DNA of 64,000 nucleotides from Dysgonomonas sp. HDW5A (GTDB taxonomy: Bacteria > Bacteroidota > Bacteroidia > Bacteroidales > Dysgonomonadaceae). A program made the translations under genes and the position numbers. Each line of letters starts with the position of its first letter. Within the stretch, counting starts at the first letter, position 1. The stretch covers positions 186,001-250,000 of the forward strand of contig NZ_CP049857.1 of assembly GCF_011299555.1 (NCBI RefSeq), in the 5' to 3' direction. Under the pieces are notes generated by a model, which saw only the letters and a program-made list of their open reading frames with translations, did no database searches and was not told the origin of the DNA. Shown piece after piece: positions 9,632 through 18,520 of this stretch.

Positions 9632-10951
9632 CTAATCTCCTTTATCGGCTTCGTCATCTAGCATAGAGGCTATTTCGGCTTCTATATCTTTATATTCAGC
9701 TGCCATCAAGATTAACTGATCTTTTATATTACGATATTTCTCGGCTTGTAATCTTATCTCCTCTTTGTGGCTCTTGGAAAGTTTAGACAAGCGTATCGAT
9801 AAAATTAGTAATGAAAGAAAAACAACTCCACTAATAAGTAGCCAAAAAACAAGTTGAGAGCGAAAATGATCGATTTGCTTATCCTTTTGCTCCAGAGCAT
9901 ATTTTTTATCGGCATCAAAAAGTTCTAATAATTGACTTTCGGCTTTTATAGTTTCATTCAATTTTAACTCTAATTCAGCATAGCGTAATGCATCGATATA
10001 ATTTCCTAATTGTTTGTTATATTCTAAAAGCGAAGCATAAGTCCCCTTAAGAATTCCACGATCGGTAGTCTCCGGTAAATGTTTTTTCAGTAAATCTGTA
10101 TAAAAACGGGCAGAATCAAGCTGCTCTGTACAATTATATAGGTTCGAAAGATTAAGATAAATCCGCAAAGAATCTATTGATGATGTTGTTTGAGCCAGCG
10201 ATGAATGTAACTTTATAGTTGCTTCTTCATAATTTCCTCTTACCCGATCAATAATACCTAAATTCTTAGTAAAAATGCTTTGATATGTTTGATCATTAGT
10301 AAGTTTAGCTAGATCCAATCCTTTATTTAAATAATAATAAGAACTATCTAAATCGTAGTTGGAATAAAATGCAGTTCCCATTGAATAGATGGTTTGCATC
10401 TTCAAGTTGTCAGTATCTTTTATTTTATCAAACAGGTTTAATGCTATTTTGTAATGAAATAGAGCACTATCCATCACATCCTGTTTATAATACTGATAAC
10501 CAATATTGTATTGACTTCGTGCTATTAATATAGTATCTTTAGATAAATTCGCATAATATTTGGCCTCCATATAACTTTTAAGAGCCTTACCTACTATATT
10601 TTTTTGGTAATATACATTCCCTGAATAAAAATGAGCTAAAGCTGATTGGGCATAATTTCCTTTACTTTCAAAATAATCGCGAGCTTCAAAAATTAAAGTA
10701 TCGTTAGCTATACTCTGTTTATTTTTAAATTTTGCCTGTACACAAGTCACAATATAGAGCATATAATCTCCTTTATCAAGACTTCCTGCCTGGATAGAGT
10801 CCAATAAGGCCAAAGCTTCTACAGGATGACTTTCTGCTAACTTCTGAGCTTGAATCAATAATGCGGAAGAAGGATTATCATTCTCTTTACAGGAAAATAA
10901 TGAGGCAAAAATTAAGACTAAACAGGCTATTCTAAGAAAAAAATTATTCAT
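9632..10951 (-). CDS. TPR-repeat lipoprotein with transmembrane helix and coiled coil
   Basis: 439 residues. Lipoprotein signal with Cys21 (LIFASLFSC), then about six TPR-like helical pairs (for example AHFYSGNVYYQKN, ARSQYNIGYQYYK, IYSMGTAFYSNYDLD) up to about residue 345. A single membrane helix follows near 368-388 (VFWLLISGVVFLSLLILS) and then a charged coiled coil to the end. Many Bacteroidetes proteins of this shape carry a C-terminal LuxR-type DNA-binding domain; here the chain stops after the coiled coil and no such domain is seen. Function unknown; periplasmic sensing or scaffolding is an inference. A terminator separates it from the small exported protein upstream. Confidence 0.8.
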   Translation of the reverse strand: MNNFFLRIACLVLIFASLFSCKENDNPSSALLIQAQKLAESHPVEALALLDSIQAGSLDKGDYMLYIVTCVQAKFKNKQSIANDTLIFEARDYFESKGNYAQSALAHFYSGNVYYQKNIVGKALKSYMEAKYYANLSKDTILIARSQYNIGYQYYKQDVMDSALFHYKIALNLFDKIKDTDNLKMQTIYSMGTAFYSNYDLDSSYYYLNKGLDLAKLTNDQTYQSIFTKNLGIIDRVRGNYEEATIKLHSSLAQTTSSIDSLRIYLNLSNLYNCTEQLDSARFYTDLLKKHLPETTDRGILKGTYASLLEYNKQLGNYIDALRYAELELKLNETIKAESQLLELFDADKKYALEQKDKQIDHFRSQLVFWLLISGVVFLSLLILSIRLSKLSKSHKEEIRLQAEKYRNIKDQLILMAAEYKDIEAEIASMLDDEADKGD

Positions 10952-10975
10952 AAGTGAGTATTAATAATATTGTAT

Positions 10976-11010
10976 AAAATGTTCGAGGACATATTTCCTC
11001 GAACATTTTT
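10976..11010 (-). terminator. intrinsic terminator
   Basis: Stem AAAATGTTCGAGG / CCTCGAACATTTT with an 8-base loop, just after the stop of the small exported protein gene. Confidence 0.85.
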
Positions 11011-11020
11011 ACGACTCAGC

Positions 11021-11398
11021 TTAATCCACTGTAAATTTTTCACTACTTATAGTAGCCCCTTTATTATCTCTTAAAATAAGAGTATAAGATCCTGTTGGTA
11101 AATTAGCTATATTAATATACAGATTAGTATCCAACGATGTATCTGTTTTTGCTTGACTAACAGTTATACCTATGTTATTTTTTATTATTGCATTAACAAT
11201 ACTAATATTTGCAGTAAAAGTAATCTCAATATTATTTTTAGGAGTAATAACTGTTGTAATAGGAGAAACAAAAGCCATTTGAGAAGATTTCATCAGTCCG
11301 CCATCTCCCATACCATCATCACCCTGCTTAACAAAAGAAAAAACTGAACCAACAGAAGCTATTATAGCAACTGACAATAATGAAGCTTTTATTTTCAT
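11021..11398 (-). CDS. small exported protein, DUF3244-like
   Basis: About 125 residues from the ATG at MKIKASLLSVAII; an ATG seven codons further upstream (MIKNKNT) is also possible. A signal peptide is clear. The mature part ends in LPTGSYTLILRDNKGATISSEKFTVD, a small beta-sandwich ending like those of Bacteroidales DUF3244 proteins, which are often encoded beside TPR lipoproteins, as here. The glycine- and methionine-rich linker DDGMGDGGLMKSSQMA follows the signal. Function unknown. Confidence 0.65.
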   Translation of the reverse strand: MKIKASLLSVAIIASVGSVFSFVKQGDDGMGDGGLMKSSQMAFVSPITTVITPKNNIEITFTANISIVNAIIKNNIGITVSQAKTDTSLDTNLYINIANLPTGSYTLILRDNKGATISSEKFTVD

Positions 11399-11598
11399 AG
11401 TATTTTTATTTTTAATCATTTTGAGTAGATATTAAATTAAACCTCAAAATATGAGATTATACAGAGCCCTATAATAAGGATCTAATTGCAAAATAAATCG
11501 AAATACACGACTATACATACACTTAGAAGGGCTTTTTATTCAAGCAACACGCCTTTTAACCAAGTTTTCTAGAAACATTATAAAAAAATGATAAAAAC

Positions 11599-11634
11599 AA
11601 AAGAAGCACACTCTTATTTGAGTGTGCTTCTTTT
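11599..11634 (-). terminator. terminator of the metal-efflux operon
   Basis: AAAAGAAGCACACTC / GAGTGTGCTTCTTTT, a 15-bp perfect stem just downstream of the Fur-family gene, the last gene of the operon. Confidence 0.9.
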
Positions 11635-11651
11635 ACTAAATAAAATAAAAC

Positions 11652-12074
11652 CTATTCGTTAAGCTTAGAGCATTTATCGCATAAACCTTTCAAAACAAAA
11701 TTCACACTCTCCAAAAGAAATCCCTTAGGTAATTGCACTTTAGGTATAGAGATGTTTTCCATACAAAAAGTTTTTTTACATTCATGACAATTAAAATGAA
11801 CGTGCAAATCTTGGATTGAACAGTTACAATCGGAACTGCAAACCGAATACTTAACCGAACCCGAACCATCGTCAATACTATGTATCAGAAGTTTTTCATG
11901 AAACAAGGATATAGTTCTGAAAAGGGTCGATTTATCAACGGTATCAAGACTTGTTTCAAGATCAGATAAACTAAAAGCCTGAGGATATTCTACCATTGCT
12001 TTAAAAATCAGAAGCCTGACTGCTGTAGGCTTTACCCCCCTTTCTTCTAATCTTTCAATATATTCTGCATTCAT
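11652..12074 (-). CDS. Fur-family metal-responsive transcriptional regulator
   Basis: 140 residues, usual Fur length. N-terminal winged helix (GVKPTAVRLLIFKAMVEYPQAFSLSDLE... DKSTLFRTISLFHEKLLI), then the dimer/metal domain with HVHFNCHECKK (His91, His93, Cys96, Cys99) and CDKC (Cys132, Cys135), the structural zinc site. An additional Cys cluster CSSDCNC at about 79-85 is unusual. Last gene of the efflux operon, 30 bases after the TolC-like gene, so it probably regulates this operon. Zinc, copper or another metal cannot be told apart by eye. The 7-1-7 dyad at 18172-18186 is its candidate site. Confidence 0.88.
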   Translation of the reverse strand: MNAEYIERLEERGVKPTAVRLLIFKAMVEYPQAFSLSDLETSLDTVDKSTLFRTISLFHEKLLIHSIDDGSGSVKYSVCSSDCNCSIQDLHVHFNCHECKKTFCMENISIPKVQLPKGFLLESVNFVLKGLCDKCSKLNE

Positions 12075-12104
12075 ATTTTTCTCCTTTCTTTAAATTTAAC
12101 GATC

Positions 12105-13283
12105 CTAACGATCCCATTGTTGAAGCTCAGATAAAGCCAGTTGATATTCTTTTTCCTTCTCCATATACTGGTCAATGGTTTCGTAATAAACGGATAATTC
12201 CAACAAATAATTAATCAAAGATAACTGTCCTTTTTCGAAAGCTTTCTTCAGTAAAGTCCTATTATTGGATGTACTCAAAATTTCTTCGTAATCACGCAGC
12301 AAATCAAATAATGTACCAGCTCTATGGTATTGATTTTTGAGGGTATTATAAAACTGAAGCTCCGAATCTTTTTGCTGCATCTCCAAAGCCACAGTCTGTG
12401 CCTTTTGGTACTTAACGGTATTTTTACCCTCCCACAAAGGAATAGATACTCCAAAAGTAAACCCTTGATGGGTAGTTCCTAAAAGACGCTCACTCATATA
12501 CCCCGCTGTTATTTTAGGAAGATTAAGAGCCTTAGTCAGTTTCTCTTGCTTTCGGCTGAGATCAACCTCCTTCATCGCCGATTCAAGTGCCGGATTATTC
12601 ATCTTTGCCTCATTGAACCATTGGTCAAAACTCAAAGGTAACGAATAAGAAGAGTAATTACTCAATAGATCAAGCATCGGTTCGCCTCCATTGAGCCGTT
12701 GCAATTCAGCACGCAGTGTAGCAATCTCCACCTCAGCTATCTGCATAGCTTTTTCCGAATTCAGCAAATTCAACTTGGTCTTATTGTATTCGATAATATT
12801 GATATCTCCTTTATCGAAACGGGTCTGATATGCTTCACTCAATTCCTTTGCCAGTTTTACCCGTTCATTTAGTTCTGCATATCTTTTTGTTTGATAAACA
12901 AGCTCCACGCAAAAGACTCTGGCTTGTTGTAAAATCTCTTTTGCCTGTTGTTGGTAAACTAAATCAGCTTGCACATTTTGCCCTGTCACTACTTGTGATC
13001 GGTATCCGTAAGCTGTCGGAAAATCAAAGGACTGGGTAATATTCAAATCTTTCCGATTGCCCTCTTCACTTGGACTACCCCACAGATAACCTACTTCGAC
13101 TTCGGGATTTGCCATATTCAAAGCTGTTTTATTTCCTATTTTATCTGCTTTAGTCTTTTCCAGCAAAGCTTTGAGAGTCGTATTATTAGATTCTATACGA
13201 TTCAATACCTCCTGAAAATTATCCTGAGCATTTACCGTGAATAATACGCCTGACAATGCAATTAGTATATATATAAGTTTCAT
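12105..13283 (-). CDS. TolC-family outer-membrane efflux channel (CzcC/CusC-like)
   Basis: 392 residues with a cleaved signal peptide (ALSGVLFTVNAQ). Two outer-membrane-efflux-protein repeats of long helices (for example QAKEILQQARVFCVELVYQTKRYAELNERVKLAKEL and its counterpart near 320). It forms the outer-membrane duct of a tripartite heavy-metal exporter with the RND pump and adaptor upstream; its start overlaps the pump's stop by 4 bases, which implies translational coupling. Confidence 0.92.
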   Translation of the reverse strand: MKLIYILIALSGVLFTVNAQDNFQEVLNRIESNNTTLKALLEKTKADKIGNKTALNMANPEVEVGYLWGSPSEEGNRKDLNITQSFDFPTAYGYRSQVVTGQNVQADLVYQQQAKEILQQARVFCVELVYQTKRYAELNERVKLAKELSEAYQTRFDKGDINIIEYNKTKLNLLNSEKAMQIAEVEIATLRAELQRLNGGEPMLDLLSNYSSYSLPLSFDQWFNEAKMNNPALESAMKEVDLSRKQEKLTKALNLPKITAGYMSERLLGTTHQGFTFGVSIPLWEGKNTVKYQKAQTVALEMQQKDSELQFYNTLKNQYHRAGTLFDLLRDYEEILSTSNNRTLLKKAFEKGQLSLINYLLELSVYYETIDQYMEKEKEYQLALSELQQWDR

Positions 13284-16200
13284 AATTCTACTCTTTTTCT
13301 ATTCAAATTTCGTTGCTGCATCATTCTGTAAATAATAGGAACGATATACATATTCAACAATGTAGATGTCAGCAATCCACCTAAAATAACTTTAGCCATA
13401 GGACTTTGTATTTCATTGCCCGGAAGATCGCCTTGCAGAGCCAATGGTATAAGAGCCAATCCCGAACAAAGTGCTGTCATAAGAATCGGATTCAGCCGGT
13501 CAAGTGATCCCATAACAATACTGTTTTCAAGAGATTCTCCGCTATTGTGCAGGTCATTATAATGAGCCATCAACAATATTCCGTTTCGGGTAGCAATACC
13601 AAAGAGGGCAATAAACCCGATAATAGCGGGAATGCTTATTTCGCCCGTAGTAAACAGGATAGCATAAATACCCCCTATCAAAGCCAATGGCAGATTCAAT
13701 AAAATAATGATGGACTGCGATACATTTTTAAATTGATTATATAACAAAAGAAATATAACCAAAATGGCAAAAATAGAAGTAATCAATAATGTTTTAGAAG
13801 CTGCCTGCTCACTCTCGAATTGTCCTCCATATTCGATATGATAACCTTCGGGTAATTGAATCTTTGAACCTACAGTTTCCTGTATTTCATTTACTACACT
13901 ACGCAAATCACGATCGGCTACATTTGCCGATATAACTATTTTACGCTGAACATTTTCACGACTTATCGAATTGGGTCCCTCCGAAGATGTTATTTCAGCA
14001 ATGTAGTCAAACGGTATTTTAACACCATTGGCATCAATCATCAGGTTTTTAATTTTCTCTGCCTGATCTTTGTATTGATCGTCCACCTTAAGAATCAAAT
14101 CAAAGGTCTTTCCTTCACTATACACCTGGGAGATAACTGCTCCTGAAAGCATTGTCGATACCATCTCCGAAAATTGAGGCAGTGTAATACCATATTTAGC
14201 CAACAATTCTCTGCGAGGTGTAATTTTCAGTTGCGGACGGTCAACTTGTTGCTCTACATTCAGGTCGGTAACTCCATCTATATTCTCAATAGCATCTTTA
14301 ATCCGGTTACCCTGTGTAAACAATTCGTTCAGATCGCTTCCGAAAAGTTTAATGGCAATATTGGCTTTGGTTCCCGAAAGCATATGATCGAGACGGTGAG
14401 AAATAGGTTGCCCCACTTCGATACTTATTCCCGGAATGGCGTTTAATTTCTCCCTTATTTCGGCTAATAGTTCATCCTTAGAGCGTCCATCCAGAATAAA
14501 CGGAGCTTCTATTTCCGAAGTATTTACTCCTAAAGAATGCTCATCCAACTCTGCACGTCCGGTTTTACGTCCTACGGTCTGTATTTCTTTGATGCTAAGC
14601 AGTTCGGTTTCTACCAATCGCCCTATTTTATCGGACTCTTCCAATGAAATCCCTGGAGTAGTATTTACTGTGATGGTAAAAGATCCTTCATTAAACGGAG
14701 GCAGGAAATTTCGTCCTAAAGTAAAGAATATTACCATTGCCGAGATCAACATGAGTCCTGTTACCACCAATACTTTTTTCTGGTTTTCCAATGCCCAATG
14801 CAGACTTTTTTCATACCAATACTTTAAGGTCAAAACCATGCGAGGTTCTTTTTCCTCCTTATCGCCTTTCGTTTTTCCCAACAAGTAACTACACAAAACG
14901 GGAGTTATAGTCAGAGCCACAACAGTAGAAGCAAACAAGGCTACTATAAATGATATACCTAGGGGTACAAGCATACGTCCTTCCATTCCACTCAAGAAGA
15001 ATAGAGGCACGAAACAAGCCACTATAATAAGCGTCGAATTAAGGATCGGCATTCTCACCTCTTTCGATGCTTCGAAAACAACATCCAAGATAGGCTGCTG
15101 TTCTCCTTCGGGTTTCATCCTATTGAGGCGTAAATGCTTAAATACATTTTCGACATCTATTATGGCATCATCCACCAATGAGCCTATGGCAATTGCCATA
15201 CCTCCCAAACTCATTGTATTGATGGTTAATCCCATTAATTTAAGGGTAAGTATAGATACCAACAGCGATAATGGAATAGCCATTAACGAAATGAATGTTG
15301 TACGTGCATTCATCAAGAATAAAAAGAGTACAATCACCACAAAAACAGAGCCTTCGTAAAGTGATTTTTCGACATTGCCTATTGAACTTTCGATAAAACG
15401 TTCCTGACGAAAGATATCGCTCGAAATCTTCACATCCGAAGGTACATTCTTTTGCAGATCGGCAATCGAAGCATCTAGTTTTTCAGTCAGCTCAATTGTA
15501 TTTGTATTAGGTTGTTTCGTTACGGTTATTAAAACAGCCGGTTTTGTTTTTTCGGAAGCAACTCCCAATTTGGGTTGCTTGCCTCCTATTTTAATCTCAG
15601 CAACATCTCCAATTAAGACGACACCATTACCTTGTTTTTTCACAAGGGCTTTTCCTAACTGGTCGACATCGTTTGTTTGCAGAATTCCCCTTACAATATA
15701 TTCGTTTCCATACTCATAAAGTACTCCCCCCGAAGCATTCTGATTCATATTTTCTACAGCAGCAAGAACTTCATTCAGCCCTACCCCGTAATGTTTCATC
15801 CGCCCCGGATCGAGTAATATCTGGAATTCTTTTATATCACCTCCAATTACCGTTACCTGAGCTACTCCACCTGTCGAAAGAAGGCGTGGACGTATCACCC
15901 AATCTGCAATAGTTCTTAAATCCAATAATGAAGTTGAATCGGACGAAAGCCCGATAGTCATTACCTCGCCCATTATTGATGATTGAGGTCCCAACGTAGG
16001 TTTTCCAACATTTGTGGGCAGATCATTTCCTAGAGCCGCCAATTTTTCGGTAACTACCTGACGGGCTCTGTAGATATCCGTTCCCCATTCAAATTCGACC
16101 CATATAACAGAAAATCCTGTTGTGGATGACGAACGTACCCGACGTACATCAGTTGCTCCGTTTACAGCGGCTTCGATAGGAAAAGTGACAAGACGTTCGA

Positions 16201-16381
16201 CTTCTTCACTCGCCATACCGTTAGCCTCGGTCATAACAACCACAGTGGGAGCATTCAAGTCGGGAAATACGTCTATCTCCATATTTTTAGCTGTGTAAAA
16301 TCCTCCTAATAAAAGAAGAAGTGCAGCTACAAGTACCACTGCCCGATTATGAAGCGAGAAGTGTATTATTTTATTTAACAT
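13280..16381 (-). CDS. heavy-metal RND efflux pump (CzcA/CusA family)
   Basis: Inner-membrane proton-driven antiporter exporting metal cations from periplasm or cytoplasm. 1033 residues with 12 predicted membrane helices and two large periplasmic loops. MEIDVFPDLNAPTVVVMTEANGM after the first helix and the TM4 relay GSLVDDAIIDVENVFKHL place it in the HME subgroup rather than the drug-export HAE1 group. The exact metal is not clear. It lies between adaptor and channel genes, 18 bases after the adaptor. Confidence 0.95.
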   Translation of the reverse strand: MLNKIIHFSLHNRAVVLVAALLLLLGGFYTAKNMEIDVFPDLNAPTVVVMTEANGMASEEVERLVTFPIEAAVNGATDVRRVRSSSTTGFSVIWVEFEWGTDIYRARQVVTEKLAALGNDLPTNVGKPTLGPQSSIMGEVMTIGLSSDSTSLLDLRTIADWVIRPRLLSTGGVAQVTVIGGDIKEFQILLDPGRMKHYGVGLNEVLAAVENMNQNASGGVLYEYGNEYIVRGILQTNDVDQLGKALVKKQGNGVVLIGDVAEIKIGGKQPKLGVASEKTKPAVLITVTKQPNTNTIELTEKLDASIADLQKNVPSDVKISSDIFRQERFIESSIGNVEKSLYEGSVFVVIVLFLFLMNARTTFISLMAIPLSLLVSILTLKLMGLTINTMSLGGMAIAIGSLVDDAIIDVENVFKHLRLNRMKPEGEQQPILDVVFEASKEVRMPILNSTLIIVACFVPLFFLSGMEGRMLVPLGISFIVALFASTVVALTITPVLCSYLLGKTKGDKEEKEPRMVLTLKYWYEKSLHWALENQKKVLVVTGLMLISAMVIFFTLGRNFLPPFNEGSFTITVNTTPGISLEESDKIGRLVETELLSIKEIQTVGRKTGRAELDEHSLGVNTSEIEAPFILDGRSKDELLAEIREKLNAIPGISIEVGQPISHRLDHMLSGTKANIAIKLFGSDLNELFTQGNRIKDAIENIDGVTDLNVEQQVDRPQLKITPRRELLAKYGITLPQFSEMVSTMLSGAVISQVYSEGKTFDLILKVDDQYKDQAEKIKNLMIDANGVKIPFDYIAEITSSEGPNSISRENVQRKIVISANVADRDLRSVVNEIQETVGSKIQLPEGYHIEYGGQFESEQAASKTLLITSIFAILVIFLLLYNQFKNVSQSIIILLNLPLALIGGIYAILFTTGEISIPAIIGFIALFGIATRNGILLMAHYNDLHNSGESLENSIVMGSLDRLNPILMTALCSGLALIPLALQGDLPGNEIQSPMAKVILGGLLTSTLLNMYIVPIIYRMMQQRNLNRKRVEL

Positions 16382-16399
16382 ATATAATTTCTCCTTTCA

Positions 16400-17533
16400 T
16401 TAGTGAGTATGACCTTGAGGTAACGTTCCTGATGCTGCAGCCAATTTTATATGATAAGCTCCTTTGCTTACCACTTTATCTCCGGTCTTCAGACCCGATA
16501 AGATTTCTACATTTTGCCCATCACTCGCACCTAGTTTAACCTCTTGCTTTTTGTAATCGTCAGCATTTAACTGAATATAAACAAAGTATAAACCTTGTGA
16601 TTCGATTAATGATGAAACAGGCACAGTAAGAACGTCTGCTCGTGGCTTTCCTAAAAGATAGACTTCGACATATGAACCCGGAACAATATTTCCCACATTA
16701 TTAAACTCAAAACTTACAGGGATATAAAATCCATCGCTACTTGTCGACTTTCCATAAGAAACCAACTTTCCACCCAATTCCGACAATTGATAAACTCCAT
16801 CATAATATGGAATGCGGAAATTAGCAGATGTAATATTTTTAAGGTCTTTATAGTAGCGTTCCGAAATATCTGCACGAAGTTGTAATTTCTGACTTTGGGT
16901 AATTGTAAACAAGGGCTGACCAACTTCTACATACTGCCCCTCGTTTACCAATCGGGCTTTAATATATCCACTAATAGGAGCAGAAATACCTGCACCGACA
17001 TTAGTCTGTCCTTTAGCATACGATTGATAAGAAACCTTTGCATTTTCATAATACAATTTAGCTTCATTGAACTCTTTCTCGGAAATCAATTTATCACCAA
17101 TAAGAGATTGTGCCCGTTGGAATTCTTTTTCTGCCATCTCGTAAGTTGACCGGGCTTTCACCCCGGGATCACCATCCGGTAAATTACGTGAGGATATAGA
17201 TAGCAACGATTCTCCCCTACCTACCGATACACCTTCGTTTATAGAGCTTTTATTAAACGACACGATTCCGCTTGCAGTAGCAGAAACAGTTACCTCATCA
17301 CCGGGAGGCGATAATATTTGTCCGCTTGTCTTTATTACTTCGTGAAATGAAGTCGGTTCTATTGAAATAACCTCTAAACCTATATTCTTGGCTTGCTCGC
17401 TTGTAAAAACAATCTCATTTGAATGATCTCCCGTTTCGGACTGTGCAGCATCGTCATGCGAATGTTCTCCGTGCCCTGTACAACTCCAAGAGAGAGCCAG
17501 AACACCGAACATATATATAATCTTTTTTCTCAT
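16400..17533 (-). CDS. RND efflux periplasmic adaptor, lipoprotein (CzcB/CusB-like)
   Basis: Membrane-fusion protein bridging pump and channel. I take the start at MRKKIIYMF (377 residues): it gives a proper lipoprotein signal ending in LSWSC, while the 19 codons upstream overlap a palindromic element. The order is barrel-sandwich, helical hairpin (about 150-185), lipoyl return (GISAPISGYIKARLVNEGQYVEVG) and beta-barrel. His-rich ends (GHGEHSHDD just after the lipid site, GHTH at the C-terminus) suggest metal binding. Member of the five-gene efflux operon. Confidence 0.93.
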   Translation of the reverse strand: MRKKIIYMFGVLALSWSCTGHGEHSHDDAAQSETGDHSNEIVFTSEQAKNIGLEVISIEPTSFHEVIKTSGQILSPPGDEVTVSATASGIVSFNKSSINEGVSVGRGESLLSISSRNLPDGDPGVKARSTYEMAEKEFQRAQSLIGDKLISEKEFNEAKLYYENAKVSYQSYAKGQTNVGAGISAPISGYIKARLVNEGQYVEVGQPLFTITQSQKLQLRADISERYYKDLKNITSANFRIPYYDGVYQLSELGGKLVSYGKSTSSDGFYIPVSFEFNNVGNIVPGSYVEVYLLGKPRADVLTVPVSSLIESQGLYFVYIQLNADDYKKQEVKLGASDGQNVEILSGLKTGDKVVSKGAYHIKLAAASGTLPQGHTH

Positions 17534-17546
17534 TTTTCTTCTTTTG

Positions 17547-17640
17547 AAGGTCTCAGACCTATTTTTGTCATAATAAGAGTGTAACAGCAATAGCGTGTAA
17601 TAGCCTTAAAATATTAGACACAATATTTTAAGCAGCTAAA
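17547..17640 (+). repeat. dispersed palindromic element, copy 6 (full length)
   Basis: Head AGGTCTCAGACCT at 17548-17560, then a body matching the reference copies (AACAGCAATAG ... CCTTAAAAT ... AATATTTT). It occupies the gap between the His/Cys-rich protein and the adaptor; the head lies 14 bases from the adaptor start. Confidence 0.85.
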
Positions 17641-17694
17641 ACCACTAAAGCATACTGAATATGTCAAACCTGTGTTGACTTCAATAAATTGTTA

Positions 17695-18126
17695 TTATCC
17701 TAAAAAAGAAGGAGGGGCTCTCAGGCTCTTTATAGAACCTGCGAAAGGTGAAGTATAAGTATCGGTATAAGGTATTTGATTCTTTTCAGTAGTAGAATCA
17801 GGAAATTCCAAATATAAATTACTCAACGGATATACCAAACAGTATAACGAGAGTAAGTTTATCGAATTAGTCGTATCTAAGTCATCATTCAAATCATTCT
17901 GACGAATAACAATCTGCTTGATATCGCAAGCATCGAGATTTTGCGAACAATGATTTTTAGCATGGTTATGGCCTTGTGCCGAATGACATCTAAGACAATC
18001 GGTACTACTTTCTTTTGTAATACAAACGATTCCATCGTGGTGAAAATGAGGTAGAATAACATGAGCTTGCAGCAATACACAAGCTAACATTAAACATATT
18101 TGTATTATAAACTTTTTAGTTTTCAT
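17695..18126 (-). CDS. His/Cys-rich exported protein at head of metal-efflux operon
   Basis: 143 residues with a signal peptide (MKTKKFIIQICLMLACVLLQA). The mature N-terminus is packed with possible metal ligands: HVILPHFHHDGIVC, CLRCH, GHNHAKNHC, DAC. The C-terminal half is plain and ends in RAPPSFLG. Small proteins of this look commonly precede czc/cus genes in Bacteroidetes; I cannot name a characterised member. A periplasmic metal-binding or sensing role is inferred from ligand content and operon position (first gene, straight after the promoter and dyad). Confidence 0.75.
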   Translation of the reverse strand: MKTKKFIIQICLMLACVLLQAHVILPHFHHDGIVCITKESSTDCLRCHSAQGHNHAKNHCSQNLDACDIKQIVIRQNDLNDDLDTTNSINLLSLYCLVYPLSNLYLEFPDSTTEKNQIPYTDTYTSPFAGSIKSLRAPPSFLG

Positions 18127-18151
18127 AAATGATTCTACCTTTTTCTGATTG

Positions 18152-18159
18152 CAAATGTA
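18152..18159 (-). promoter_or_regulatory. -7 element of the metal-efflux operon promoter
   Basis: TACATTTG on the minus strand (TAnnTTTG), about 26 bases before the first gene of the operon. No TTTG stands at the -33 position; a dyad occupies that region instead. Confidence 0.65.
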
Positions 18160-18171
18160 GTAAATACTTGC

Positions 18172-18186
18172 TGCAACCTGGTTGCA
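18172..18186 (-). promoter_or_regulatory. candidate operator: perfect 7-1-7 dyad
   Basis: TGCAACC-T-GGTTGCA, a perfect inverted repeat with one central base, between 12 and 26 bases upstream of the -7 element and so covering the -33 area. The 7-1-7 layout is that of Fur/PerR-type boxes. It is the candidate site for the Fur-family protein encoded at the operon's end, though another metal regulator could own it. Confidence 0.6.
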
Positions 18187-18520
18187 TTTTTCGATTTAAG
18201 GTTTGAAACTTTTTCTATTTGGAAGAAAAATATAAGCTATTCACGGTAGGGTTGCAAGATACGGCATTAAGGTAAACAAACAAAATTCAATTCTAATAAA
18301 TCATATAAAAACGACTACAAATCAAGTATCCGCCATAAATATTTTATAACTTATTAGCTAGATAAATCTATTTTATTTTCTGTATATTTGCGGCTTAATA
18401 GTAATAGGTACTCTTTAACATAATATATTGGTAAGCATCAAATACAGCATTATTTCATAATAGAAATCGTTTGTACTTTAGACTTACTTATTAAAGAAAA
18501 CTGTTCTAACAACGTCATTT
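18187..18520. other. intergenic region upstream of lgt
   Basis: No ORF. TATATTTG at 18383-18390 is a likely -7 element for lgt, without a clear -33 partner. A vague resemblance to the dispersed element (AAGGTTTGAAACTTTTTC, from 18199) is too weak to call. Confidence 0.5.

Noticed and set aside
18199-18260. Possible degenerate element copy (AAGGTTTGAAACTTTTTC)
   Set aside because: The arms do not pair well and the body cannot be followed; similarity is at chance level for AT-rich DNA.
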